Notes: generated from the letters alone by a model not told the origin. 64,000 nucleotides of DNA from Stichopus chloronotus (GCA_021234535.1 CM037836.1:25472769-25536768), one strand, 5' to 3'. Counted from the stretch's first letter, positions 13,040 through 25,089 are shown. A program made the numbers and translations.

Positions 13040-13285
13040 ACGAATTGCACCAGATTGTGTCTAAGGTTACCTGATAGGTGACAAATTTTTCAAAAAGGGG
13101 ATGATGATACTCCGTCAATTACTACCCTCTCCCTCTTATCACTGAATTTTTGAAATTACGATTTCTTGCAAAAGGTATGACTTCAAAAGACGCCAAATGT
13201 TGCTCCAGACTGCGCCTGGTTACCTGGTAGTTAAACATTTCTCATGCCCCATCCCCTTAAACCCCTCCCCCAGGCCAGCCATCAC
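13040..13285. repeat. Two diverged copies of a dispersed repeat unit
   Basis: GCACCAGATTGTGTCTAAGG at about 13046 and GCTCCAGACTGCGCCTGG at about 13202 begin similar segments about 155 bp apart. Both are followed by TACCTG(G/A)TAG and then a purine- or pyrimidine-rich stretch. It resembles, loosely, the GGGG/CCCC-rich units at 22-23 kb and 48 kb. Confidence 0.35.
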
Positions 13286-16200
13286 TCACTTTATGCTTTC
13301 ATTCACCTATCAAAACTCCAACATTTTTCCATCAAGGGGCACTATCATTTACGTTAGACAAAGACTAGCTTGACTAATTTTAGCAAGATAACAAATCGGT
13401 GGAGACCCTTTTTGGAAACTAGGAATCCTCAGGAAAACAAGTTCAACTTCAAAAGATACAAAGTAGTTCAACTTGAAAGTGTGGTTAAAAAAATTCTCAA
13501 AAGGGAAGGGGGAACCGGGCCGAGGTCGTCTGGGTCCGCTGGCTGAACAAACACTCGCTTCATGAGTCACAGGTTATTAACCAATGTGCTTCACAGCCAT
13601 CGGCGGACCCCCGTTAAGCCACCGGACACTTCTCCGGCCGACGGACGAAGTGGCGGTCAGAGGTCCGTCGTCGAGGCGACCAAAGGTTGCTAACCAGCCA
13701 AAAATAGTAATGGATGTTGAGTTGGTCGAAGCATTTGATGTCGACGTCGTATTGAGATGCTCAGTTTGCATATTCATAATAAAGGCGTGGTCTTCTATAT
13801 TGTAGTTAGAACCGGTAATATTCAAACTTAAAGTCTGCTCTTTTTAGTTCCTTTTAGAGTAGTCTCTGCCATTTACTTTCATTAAATGAGGTATATCGTC
13901 CTTGGAAATCCTTGCTCGTACATTAAAAAACGTAACTTACGAACCATAATCTTATCCTTCTGTTTCTTGTCGTATACACACGCCATCACTTTAAAATGCC
14001 CTGGCAAACTACCTTTGACACTACCAATGGCCCAGACCAGTACAACGTAACCAACATAAAGGTGTACACGTTCATCTTTTTACTTTGAGTACATGTCATG
14101 CATGTAACTAACCTTCCCAGCAGGTGTTGTCATTACGGTTTTTTTTTTAATGTTAGTATTATGAATCCGGTGCGTAATACACGTCCATTGGCTAGCATCC
14201 AACAGAAGGTCGAATGACCGAAAAGTTTGTTTCATAATAAAATTCTGGAGTAACAGAAGTTCAGATATTTTTCACATTTTTGCGTTCTTACTTTTTTAAG
14301 TATGAAAGAGACTGTTTTTCATCCCTGGTGGATCCGTCTGTTAGAAGCACATTGTTTGGAACTGCTGGTATTAATTATTAACATATTTAAATCACACTCG
14401 ATTTGTGTGGACTTGTAGCTGTTACTAAAATTTTCATGCTTGAAGAGCAATCGTCAGACATCAAGTCTGTTGCTAAATCAAATTAGTATTTTAATTTAAC
14501 TCATTAAAAAACAACCACGACCCCAATGGGCTTCAGTAGTAGCCTATATCATTATATTGTCATGCATGATTAGAACGAAACTACCGTATTTCGTCCGCAG
14601 TGTGTGTCCTCACGGTGATGTTCACGATATGACTGCTAACTCTGGAAACCTAAAAATATTTATTACAACCATGGAACTGAAACATACAACGGAATATAAG
14701 TTTGCATGTAATATTTGACGATGTATCGACCGCACTGTCAGTTTGATAAACGATTCCAATCAATAAAGCTGACACTGTATTTTCGTAATTCATTGTACTT
14801 AGGAGTATTTGTGGAAGATTTTAGCAGCCTTCATCCCGGCGTTCCATAGCTGATTGTTTACATATATTGCAAATGGTCAAATTTGAATGAGCAATTATTA
14901 TAACACAAAGGAGCAATTTACCCCGTAATTATGCAGTCCTTTGCCGTCAAATCGATTAATTGCGTCGGACAGTATCTAGTTTGGAATATGTAGCTTATAG
15001 ATTGAAGAGGGTAAGGGAAAATCACGAGAGAGGAAGAGAAATTAGTTCTTTCAATGTGATATTTCTTCGCCTGGTTATGAATTGCTTCATAAAATACACG
15101 AGCGCTGACAATCAATCGATTGATTGGTCCCAGATAATAATCTACCGAATCAAATACGTCACGCCAAGCCGCATTTCGAATTGTTAACGATGTATTTTGT
15201 ATCAGCTCAGCATGAACTGACTGATGGAAGCTATGTATAGACAAACATATTTTGATAGCATAATTTTTGGAAAAGAAAGGTTATTGTGTCATTCATCAAC
15301 TTCTCCAACCGGTCATAAGCACAGTGATGTCGACACTGATGCTTTCAATATTCGTTAGGTGTACAGAAATCGTAAGACAGCAATCGATAGACGAAAGGTG
15401 AATTATTATGTCTGAAATCATTCTAAAATATTCCCATGCAGCGTTAATTATCTACTAAATGACCATTTTAATATTTCCGATTATGTTTGTCGATACCATC
15501 TGTTATGTACAGCCGAAGAAATTTGTATAGAAAACTTGAAAAGATGTAATGCTCCTGCCTCCGTCGGCTGGCCTTGGAAAGTAATATACAAAAGGAAGAT
15601 TTCATAAAACTATTAAACGATAAAAACAAAGATTTTTCTTCCAAATAGTGGCGAGTATGATAACACACAGAGATACCGGCCTAGCATTTGCGTTAAAGGA
15701 GCATTACAAGTATTAAACAAGCTGCCGTTGTGGAAAACTGCGTAACGCAACCTTTTAAGATACACATACGTTAATCCCTGTTATACCATGCTATAGTCTA
15801 CCTATAGAATGGGTTCCCAGCATGGATACCTGTACATTGACCATCAAACATCTCCGCCAAACATATGTAAACTCTATAATCTAGCCTGAGCCTTTCTCGT
15901 TTGGTCACCTTCGATGTAAAAAAAAAAAAATCGAATTACATCGTATTATTTTGAGTACATGTGATCATTCAACAACAAGAAAGTACGGTGTTATCTGCAG
16001 TCTGTAGGTTTAACGTTGTATTGAGGAAGTATTGAGGAAACTTATAGTTACCATGCTAACTTTTAAGGCCAGTATTGGAGAAATGAAGTTTTGTAACATG
16101 AACTTTGAACCGAGATCATGGCACGTTGACGTCGTATACCCGGACAGTAAAAAAAAAAAAATTCTGTGGACCTACATCAAGGAAAACTCAAACGATATTG

Positions 16201-16381
16201 AGCCATGCACCGACTCACTATCTTTTTGAGCTGTTAAGCATATTAATCCGATCAAACCTCTTCCAATAATTATCCATACGACTGTTGTTAACCTTCCCCT
16301 ACCCTGGCACACACGTATGGAACGTCGTCCTATGGCATATTACATGTACCAACATGTTCTATCGGCATGAATTCCTTGATG
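13286..16381. other. Region downstream of the lectin gene with a CpG-rich patch
   Basis: 13505-13690 is clearly richer in CpG than its surroundings and has overlapping open frames on both strands, neither with convincing splice context. A minus-strand open stretch at 13944-14085 ends at a strong GTAAGT donor but has no good acceptor or start. The lectin 3' untranslated region should lie just below 16382. No RNA gene was found. Confidence 0.4.
15109..15126. other. 18-bp perfect palindrome
   Basis: CAATCAATCGATTGATTG reads the same on both strands. It contains two inverted TGATTGAT-like cores, the type of word bound by PBX/TALE homeodomain proteins, around ATCGAT. It could be a dimeric binding site; this is inference only. 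Confidence 0.6.
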
Positions 16382-19300
16382 TTACAAACGGCAGTGGCTG
16401 ACGGGAAACTTGCAGATGAAAGGTAGCATGAAAATTGTTCCGTTTAATTTGTAATCATTCCATTTTCCAGGATTTCGTGGGTCAGCGACCATGTGCACAA
16501 TATCTTCATCACCGATAGATGGGTTAGTATTTCCATTGGGTTCGCCCGTCCTCCAAAATAGGAAATCTACGCCAGTTCCGTCTGTGTACCTCCATACTCC
16601 CTCTTCTTCTATATCGTTAAGACCGATCCATACACCAGATAGGTCCAAAATGCTTCCCTGTGGGGACGAAATTAAACATGATCGTGACGTTGCTACCTCT
16701 AAGATGAATGGTCGACTCTGGAACAATCTTCATTCTTGCCGTAAGACAACCTACCCACTGTTTGGCAGTGATGTGTCCGATTGGACAGTCCTCGTAAAAA
16801 GTGGCTCATTTACAGAAGTAATGTTTGGAGGTGGTATATTTATAGTGATGATACCTAACTTACGTCTTGGTTTGCTGTACCAAATGAACACAAAATGTTT
16901 TTTGAGTGACGTCATTCCCAACTTTAATGAATACTGACTACTACAAATTTGTTACAGTGCCTTTTATAAATGTGTGCAGGATGTCGTCTCATGTTCGACA
17001 GTAACGTAAAAATCGAATACCCGTGCTTGTATCGTTTCTGAGTCAATCATGAACTCATAAACTAATGGATCATATACTAATAGCTGAAATTTCAGTGACC
17101 TCCTTCAAGCTGCACCGCCCCACCCCGCTACCAAAATCCACCTGTCAGTCTCTGGAGTACTCATTATAACTTAACGGTTATCTTCACGTTTATTGTTTAC
17201 GAGAATGTACAAAAATAGCTTGACAAAGGTAAATATTGCTACATTATAATGAGATTGGTAGATGAACAAAATAAGGACCTTAATTAATCATTTACTATGC
17301 ATCTTTCTTACATATATGCAGAATGTACATATACTGAGGAATACCATTTATAAGAATGGTCGTGAACCGTACACTAGGCTTAGCGTTCTGGTTTGATGTA
17401 TTAAAGAAATTGTCACAGAAGAGCTGATACACGAAGTTTTGTTCCTCCATCAAGTGAATAGAAGCCAAATGGATGTCACCATTCCAGTAAAGTGAAAACC
17501 GCTCTCTGTTAATTCTTCGACAAAAGTGCTCCGCAGTCCACCAATTTACAATGTGAGGGAAATATCTGTAATAAACAAATATGGGCGTCTTGAGATTTAG
17601 AGCAAAAAATGATACGTTTGGAAACTTGAAGTGGTATATTTACATATTCGGAATAGTAAACAGTTCCAAGCAATGTGCTCCTAACATTTAAGGATCCATC
17701 AGGGATGCAAAGCAGTGTCTTTCATATAATTAGAAAGAAAAACAGAGCAAAAATACTTACAAAGAGAGAAGCTGAGCTTCTGTTACTCAAAAATTTTATT
17801 AAAAAACAAATGTCGTTCGACTTTCTTCAGTGTTGAGTTTGATGTATAGGCTTAATGAGTGTAGAGGCAAAAATGTACTGAACTTTTGATCAAAATGAAA
17901 TTCCCAGAGGTAAAGATGACAATGAGCTTTAGTGAGTCACAAAAGGCAAAGAAGATTAAGAGCTAAAATTGTTGTGTTTTTTGAGAGCCCAGTCCATTTC
18001 TTTTGTTGAGACCAAAGGGTTTAAGGGTTTTTATTTGTGCTGTCCAGTAGATTTCACATCTGAGAAGATTCCTTATTGTTGTTAGTTTTTTGGATTTGCT
18101 CGAAGGGCTTAGAAACGAAATCGGATAAGCTGTGAGGGGAACTGTTGAAATGAATGGCAACTTCACACATTTTTTTTTTGTTAGTAAGCGTAGCAGATAT
18201 GTGATTCCGGAAACGGACTTTAAACTCTGTAGAGGTTTAGCCGGTGTATTGCACGTTACATTTATCACAATTAACTAAGTAAATAACATTCATTCATTTA
18301 TTTCGTCCGTATAAATATAAAGTGAAATACAAAAAACCAAGAGGACACTGGAAAAAAGAATTTTTTAACGAGCTAGTGCCCAAGGAGAAACTAAACAACA
18401 AACAGTATAACAAGAAAAGAAAATAAGAGGAAAAACGAGAACAAAGAAAGAACAAACGCAATTAAGAAAACAACAAAGAACGGGATACTTAGTAAGTGCA
18501 CTGGTCGATTAGGTAATTTTTCACCTTACGCTTAAAGATAGTATATGTTCTAGCATTTTAAATTTCATTGGGGAGAGAATTCCAAAGTTGATAACGATAG
18601 TTATTTAACAAAAATATACCGCGACTAGTATAGTGCATGCTAACCGTAAAGAGGGCAATAGTACCGGTGCTAGGACTATGAACTGGTAGAAAACCTAGGG
18701 TTAGCAACTTTACTAAATACGTTAGGAAAACCATTGTTAACCTACTTATAGATAAAAGAACCCATTTTGAAGGTATGAATATTGCTGATCTTACTGAGGA
18801 TGCTAAGGTCTCTCATGCAGGGTGTTCCTGTGGTAGCGCCGGTCTTTGAAAGTAAAAGTTTTTAAGATCCTGTTCTGAAGAACTTGAAGGGGTTTGAGCA
18901 AAGAAGGTTTAGTCATGGTTTAGTATTGAACTTATATCTCCATACCATGAGACAATTTAGAGAAAGTAACTTAGTGAGTAATATAACTGGGCTGCTTCAG
19001 CAGGAGTAAGTGATGCCCTAAGGTGATGAAAGATTCCATTAAACTTAACAAGGTCATCAATATGTTGCTTGCAGCATAGCTGATCATCCATCAATAGACC
19101 CAGGCATTTGAAGCAGTTCGCTTTAAGGATATCAACATCATTCAGGACAAAGTGGTCTGGACAAGTATAGAATATATGGGAACCAGCGTGGAAAACAAAA
19201 AAAAATGGTTTTCCCAAGATGTAACGTAATTCTGTTGTTAGCTTCAAACAAAGTCGATTTTAAGTTGTTTGAGTACGGAATTAGCTTTATGAACAAGGGT

Positions 19301-20422
19301 AACACAATTACTGTCTTGAGCAAATACATTCGTGTCATCGGCAAAGAGTCTTAGAGACTCGTTAGGCACAACATTTTTAATATCATTAACGTAGATTAGA
19401 AAAAGGAACCCTGAGACATGCCTGCATTAACGAAGGAACAGGTACAATATAGGTACCATTTACGTATAAGAATTGTTTTCTATTACTCAGACAACTCTAT
19501 ATGATATCAAATGGCTTTACCTCGAATGCCATATTTTTTTAAATTTATCAAGGAGTATTTTGTGGTCAATCAAAAGCCTTCTTAATGTCAAGATAAAGGC
19601 CCAGGGCATTATCACCATTATCAAGGTACGCACAATTGACTGTCTAGAAAAGAGCATGACTTGTATCGCGGTGTTTCCTGAAACCGAACTGATATTCAAA
19701 GTCATTACACAAAGTACAGGAGTTATTTCCTTTGATCATATATAAATTACGGGTAATACAACTTGAGAATGTGGAATATGTGCGGGAAAAATTCTTGCAA
19801 AGATTTACATATTGACATATCTACATAAAGTCGAGCATACCTATTAGCTTTAAACTGCTCTAGGAGCCATACAACGGCTATTCTTTCCATGTATCATAAC
19901 GTGTCGGTATAGCGTGTTGTGTTAAGAGACTTGTAAAGAGGAAGGACAATTTTTTTTTTCGATTGTTAAAACAGTGAGCTGGTCTTTTATGGTGAATTTA
20001 ATTTCTAACTAGTACTCTCTCTGTTGCAGTGCGTCTGAAATCATTTCATCTGAGCTAAAAAAGTTGTCTTCGAACTTTGGGTGAACATGTCAAAATTATT
20101 GTTGACAATAAAGCCCCCCTTTGAAACATTAGGAATAGTGGAAACACCAAATACCACAATTAAATGAATACTGATGATGCAACCTGATGATCACATGCAT
20201 GATGTACACCCATAATGATGATGAGGAGATACAGTAAGTAGCGAAAAGATCTACTTCATAAAATCTGATGCATACATTTTCTGCTGAACAGAAGATATTT
20301 TACCTGTAACACGAATCCATGAAATGTATCCAATCTGTTGGACATCGTCCAATAGAAAAAGTCAACTGCAATCGATTCCAAAATAGAAGACAGGACAGCA
20401 GGAAGAAGGGTGTCAAGTACAT
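16382..20422 (-). CDS. Secreted single-domain C-type lectin, three exons, complete
   Basis: Minus-strand exons: 20422-20304 (ATG, phase 2 out through an AG|GTAAAA donor), 17565-17373 and 16657-16382 (stop). They join to 588 nt, 195 residues. Residues 1-25 are a signal peptide (MYLTPFFLLSCLLFW core). The domain then begins CPTDWIHFMDSCY, continues WWTAEHFC and LASIHLMEEQNF (exon 2), then VWIGLND, GVWRYTDGT, FWRTGEPNG, GKWND and FICKF (exon 3). EPN plus WND predicts calcium-dependent binding of mannose- or GlcNAc-type sugars. The two inner cysteines of the fold are missing: DEDI instead of the usual EDC, and no Cys after WND. Sequons lie at NTS (residues 96-98) and NGT. Acceptors of exons 2 and 3 are good; the exon 2 donor (AGT|GTACGG) is weak, so residues around NAKPS-GSIL are the least certain. 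It is probably a secreted recognition protein. Intron 1 contains two retroelement remnants. Confidence 0.85.
17800..18284 (-). mobile_element. Penelope-like element fragment with GIY-YIG endonuclease remnant
   Basis: On the minus strand the sequence reads YLVNCDKCNVQYTG, an in-frame stop, then TSTEFKVRFRNHISA and, after a frameshift, CEVAIHFNSSPHSLSDF. The spacing of the CxxC, YxG, R and H residues is that of the GIY-YIG endonuclease at the C-terminus of Penelope-like retroelements. A premature stop and frameshifts show it is dead. It lies in intron 1 of the lectin gene, in the same orientation as the gene. The upstream reverse transcriptase is absent; a LINE fragment abuts it at about 18285. 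Confidence 0.72.
18285..19760 (-). mobile_element. Decayed non-LTR retrotransposon, reverse transcriptase to 3' end
   Basis: Minus-strand frames broken by stops and frameshifts give in order: EYQFGFRKHRDTSHAL (near 19690), LDIKKAF and NHKILLDKFKK, NRKQFLYVNG, FLIYVNDIKN, LRLFADDTNVFAQDSN (FADD active-site motif near 19335-19347), FKCLGLLMDDQL, HIDDL, HHLRASLTPAEAAQLYY, LQNRILKTFTFK and YRYQLWNSLPNE. That order is the palm, thumb and C-terminal part of a Jockey/CR1-type LINE reverse transcriptase. The 3' end is at about 18285 with a GAATGAATG-type short tail. The endonuclease part is missing, so it is 5'-truncated. Both this copy and the neighbouring Penelope fragment sit in the lectin intron. 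Confidence 0.8.
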
Positions 20423-22019
20423 GATAACCTTTGATACTTATTCCGGAGGTATCTTGCCCGAAATATGCATTCGATTTGATTACGTTTTCTATTCGCGATT
20501 ACCAGCCAGAACAGGCTAAATACGACAAACACATATTGATGGCACTCTTTTGAAAAACATATTTGTCATCAGTGGTGGAGGTCGAGACCGGTCTCGAGGC
20601 ACAATTTTCAAGGACTCGGACTCGACGTTCGAACACTCGGACTCGACCCTGTGGACTCGAGGACTCGGTCCGAGACCAAGCACAAGTATTTAAAATAATT
20701 TGGTCGATTTAAATAAAAAAAAAATAGCCATGTACTTCAAACTAAGACTTAAATTTTCAGTTATATTTTGTAAATAAAAGCGTTCACGCATGTAGGCACG
20801 ACTCAGTGTCGAAGTGTGTCACATAGGTAATTCTGGTGTATTACTACAATCTCGAGAAGATTTTGAAACAGAGGAAGACTTCAGAAGTTATCAGAACATT
20901 ATTACTTTTGTGTGTCATTAACTAACAACAAGTAACGCCACGGGTACCTTACAGTTACAGGTATACCTATACATCCTGGAATGTGGTGCTTGCTTCTGAA
21001 CTCAAATTCCGAAGTTTTAGCTAAAATGGCTTGCACGAAATCTGTTACTTTATCAGTTGGGAGTCTGACCCCTTGACCTCCAGAAATTTGACAATTTACT
21101 TTATATTAAAATTTTGTATAAGGTATATATTTTTCTCATTTGAGCAGAGGAGTCATAGTAGTAGATGGATTAATTTGCCAGGGGTAGTATTTTAGATGAT
21201 GACATTACTTTGTGCCCCCAAAATAGGCGCAAACAAATATCTCATATATGTACACGTACATTTGCAACACACACTGACTGAAGTAGTGTGATAGTACAAC
21301 ACTGCAACATTCAGTCATTCACTCTCTGATTCTGATATAGAAATTTTCGACGTTAAAATATTCCTTCAAGTTTTTTTACCTTCGACAATATGTCTCATAC
21401 GATTAAGAACTACAACTACATTGACGTAGTAACATGCTATGTACCTTCCATTAAAATAGTATATTCCTTGTTTTCAAGTGACATTTAAGGAAGAATCGAG
21501 ATTGTCGTACTATCTATGGGGTTTGCAGTAAATCGTCTGACATTATAATCAGGCAAAAAAAAATCTCAAATCTAACCTAACGAAGTAAGTAGTCTATCCT
21601 TTTGATTTTCGCACAGGAAATCAGTTCAAGACTGATTTTTATGTAAAAGCAATGTACTCAAATACCTTCAATGCGAAAATATCATTAATGTTGACTAGGG
21701 ACATCAATCCAAAATGAAACGTGGGTGGGTGGAGGGACAAGTGTTGACTAACTGACAGGTTTGAAAGATTAAAGCTGCACCGGCAGGGGACAACGCACTT
21801 CACCTTTTTATGGCTTTGGATATATTGGACTGGTCCAATAGGTGCCTCCCCCCCCCCCCATGGGGTTGGTGTAACATTCACTAACGTGACCAGAAGAAAA
21901 GCCCCGGAAGCTCTGAGGTATTTGCTGAATCGTGAACTTTGGAATAAAGGATTTCTGTATCTTTGAATGGCATTGAAAGGGCAATACTAGTCAGATATTG
22001 CATATTTTAGAGACAATGA
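20423..22019. other. Upstream region of the lectin gene
   Basis: Upstream of the lectin start on the minus strand. No TATA box in a convincing position was seen. It includes a CTCGGACTCGA-rich segment (20573-20690) and a poly-C run at about 21848-21859. No exon was found. Confidence 0.4.
20573..20690. mobile_element. Possible hAT-type transposon terminus
   Basis: CAGTGGTGGAGGTCGAGACC at about 20571 is followed by repeated GGACTCGGACTCGA words in both orientations. CAGNGGTGG starts are typical of hAT transposon ends. No matching CCACCACTG end or 8-bp duplication was located. A GGACTCGGACTC segment recurs near 24088-24145 and may be related. Confidence 0.35.
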
Positions 22020-23260
22020 TAATTTTGATGATTGACAGGTCGGGGCGACCAAGGTCTAGTGATTGAAGGCACATATTGTGAAACGTCTTTGAAAGGACTT
22101 ATGCGGGGACGCTTATCTACAGTTTTTATCAGGGGACGGAGACTGGCCTGGGGGCATGTGTGTAGGAGGACTATCTAAGCGGAGCGCCACCAACCGTTGG
22201 CAAAGGAGCCACAAGAAAATTTTAGACTTTTGAAGCCTCCCGGATGGCCGGAAATTGCAATTCCCGACCTTTCTAAGCTGCATGTACTCAGCCTTGAAAT
22301 AAGGATGTCATGTCTGCAATTCTTCAATTCATGTAAAAAGAGAAATAACTCTATGATAAATGGTACTTTAATACAAATCAGGTGGGAGGTGAGTTGATAC
22401 AAAATCATAATGAGACACACATCCTCTTTCATTTTCCTTCATTACTTTGCAAATATTTCAATGGGGGTTGATCAGCACGGACTCCTGGATTCTTTTTTCT
22501 TTTTTTTTTTGCTGGGAGTGAGATTTGTGGCGAATTTGTTGTTACTTATTACCGAACGGGATTATGTCTAATTAGCGGAGGACCACAATGAGTAAGCGCA
22601 TATCGTCCAAGAAAAATTTTGGGTTTTGCAAACTCCCCAGATAATCGAAACGGCTGCGCCTCCTGTGTTCTAGGCTCCTTGTACCCAGCTTTAAAAGAGG
22701 GATTTCATGTCTACAATTTGAAAAAAATCTATGAAAAACGGAAATACATAAATGGGAATTTACAGCTAAAAGTCTCACGAAGAGTGGTTCAGAACCCTTA
22801 GCGAAATTTAGAAAAAAAATCGTCGGTTAGACAGAAGATGAACATAAATAGCAAGTAAACAGATATTATCAAAGCACAGCCAGGATCTAATGATTTTTTG
22901 CATCTTTTGTTTTTAAACGTCATCAATATGACGTATAAAGTGCCTAGTCAAGGTTTTTAGCAGGGGTGGGGACCTGGCCTGAGGGCAATACCTTTTATGA
23001 GCACTGCGGGTAGGACTATCTAAGAGGAGCCCCACCATCAGTTGGCGCGGAATGTATCAGAAAATTTGGGACTTTGCAACCCCTCCCCCGCCCCCAGATG
23101 GCAGAGAAACGGCACTTCCCGGGTGTCCTCGCTTCGTGTACCAAGCCTTGAAATGAGGCTCTCTTGTCTGCCATTTCTCAATTAATGAGAAAAAACATCA
23201 TTCTGTGGAAAAATGGTAATAATTTATATTGTTGTTATCTCGAATATTTATGCTATCGTA
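22020..23260. repeat. Three diverged copies of a ~400-bp unit
   Basis: Copies centre at about 22160-22400, 22570-22790 and 22985-23230. Shared words in order are GTAGGACTATCTAAG(C/A)GGAG, CCACCA..CAGTTGG, AGAAAATTTNGG.TTTG, a C-rich CCCCAGAT.GC segment, CGGCACTTCCCG, a ...GTACC(C/A)AGC.TTGAAATGAGG segment, ATGTCTGCAATT and an A-rich end with ATGAAAAA. A fourth copy lies at 51690-51900. No coding potential is evident; it is probably an old non-autonomous element locally duplicated. Confidence 0.6.
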
Positions 23261-24329
23261 ATTTTCTGAAAAGTTAATTCAACAGTTTTTTTTTTTTTTT
23301 TTAAGGTAAACGATAACAGGTTATTTTCTTATTGATAAATTTTTAACTAGCACCTTAAATAAAATTAGGTGCAATATTTTGTATCTACTGCAGTCAATTT
23401 TTTACCCGAGAAATTATGGTTCCAGAAAATTTATTACAACAATTTTTACTCTCGATTACAGTTAGTCAAGGGAGATGGGTTACTTGTATGGTTGAATAAC
23501 AAAATCAGTCTATATACGCTCATCTTGGATCAACGTGACTAAGCGACAATGATAGCAGTGCTCGTTTCAAATGAAAATTTACCTGTTACGTAACTTCCAA
23601 TTTCATTCTTCTGCTTTTTCATGTTTTGACTAACTAAGTGGCTATTTGCCATGTATAATGTATCACTTACGTGTTAGGCTAGAATGCCGGTTTATCTGAC
23701 TGTATAAAGTTTGCAGATTTAAGGAACCTCCTTATCACTGTGATCACTTCTTATTAAAAGCTAAGAATAGTTCTGTTTCAAAGGATGTGTTTAAAACAAT
23801 GATGTCTTCAAGACACACCTGATATGTATTACCACTTTTCATACAATGATTTTTTTCACATGAACTGAGAACATGACAGATATATATGCCCATTTCAATG
23901 TTTAGTAATAAGGTATTGGTAGTTTCGCTACTCAGTTGAAAAAAAAATCCAGGCAGTCGGAATTTTTTAAACTTCATACCGCCCTAAAGGTGATCCTGGC
24001 TACAGTCCTGTTGGCAATCTTGTCATCATTTCACGTACAGTATAAAGGTACGTGTCATGTTTGCACATTTTTTCGAGGAATGGGACGCGGTCATCAAGGA
24101 CTCGGACTCAGAGTCGAAGGGTTATGCCTCCGCCGGACTCGGATTGCGTAATTAGCCATTGAAAAGAGCTGTATGTTACATTAGTTATTACTCCACATCA
24201 CAGCCCTTTCCCCTAACACAAATTTTTAACACAATTAGGCTTTGCTACCGTAAAATACCCTCCAAATCGGCGAAAACAATTCATACAGTACTTTCATTAG
24301 CACTAAATGATACTTAAGAGGTATCTAAG
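23261..24329. other. Intergenic stretch with one weak exon-like segment
   Basis: Poly-T run near 23289. At 23936-24048 (+) a frame encodes a hydrophobic run (ALKVILATVLLAILSSF) between an AG and a GTACGT donor, but there is no ATG and no family resemblance. Otherwise nothing was found. Confidence 0.3.
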
Positions 24330-24660
24330 TACTTAATACTAAAGAGGGTTATCTGGGACTTACCACCCTTGAGCTAATAAGGATCAGGGGGATATGTTGC
24401 AGGTTTAAAATTTCTATCTGGTAGGAATTCTCTGTCTAATTGTAATTTCTTTGAGGTTTGTCCTAATCATCCCCATGTTATTGGCCATTGTAGGAAGCTG
24501 GTGAAATGCTTCTCTAGGCTTAATGTGAGAAATTTAGCCTCTCACATAGAGTTGTCAATGAGTGGAATAGTCTGCCTGATTAAGTTGTAAATTGCACTTT
24601 AGTAAATAGCTTCAAGGGCAACAGTTTAGTTTTATCATGACTGTGGCAGAATCTGATTTT
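24330..24660 (+). mobile_element. 3' fragment of a CR1-like non-LTR retrotransposon
   Basis: Broken plus-strand frames read YLGLTTLELIRIRG, then GHCRKLVKCFSRLNVR and, after a one-base shift, FSLSHRVVNEWNSLPD, stop, VVNCTLVNSFKGN. The sequence LGLTTLExxRIRG...FK followed by RGHxxKL and VxNxWNSLPxxVVN..SVNSFK is the conserved C-terminal end of many CR1/Jockey-type ORF2 proteins. It has stops and frameshifts. The orientation is opposite to the LINE at 18.3-19.8 kb. Confidence 0.65.
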
Positions 24661-25089
24661 GCTGGGCTTTGTTGGGTATTAGTTTGGTTAGGTTACGTTT
24701 TTTTTTTTTTTGGGGGGGGGGGGGTACTTGGATTACAGGGCATCGTATGAGGCTTTCGCCCTCTTTTGCCCTTAAACTTGTTATGTCAGACTTGTTATGT
24801 TAAGTACGTCTTAACTGTACAATTACCCATAAAACTGTTTTTAGTAACCATTCGAAGCATAAATAGCAAAATTCAAGTAAGCATCATCCACTTACTTAAA
24901 GACTTGCAGATATGTAAACAAATGTTGTGTTCAGTTTTTCGAGTCAAAATTCATCAATTTCCTCATCATATTGTGGTAAAAAGCTTATGCAGATCTAAAG
25001 GTGGATGAAGTGCCAGAGATGGTTTGTGTAAAGTTTGATAAGAGACACATCTATTGAAGAGATAACGACCATGGCGAGGATGGACTACT

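Noticed and set aside
16491..16937. 148-codon plus-strand frame
   Set aside because: It overlaps lectin exon 3 on the opposite strand; the minus strand shows the lectin motifs, this frame shows none.
18957..19344. Two short minus-strand frames as independent genes
   Set aside because: They are frame fragments of the decayed LINE reverse transcriptase.
23936..24048. Hydrophobic exon-like segment as the start of a membrane protein
   Set aside because: No ATG in frame, weak acceptor and no partner exon; kept only as a remark.
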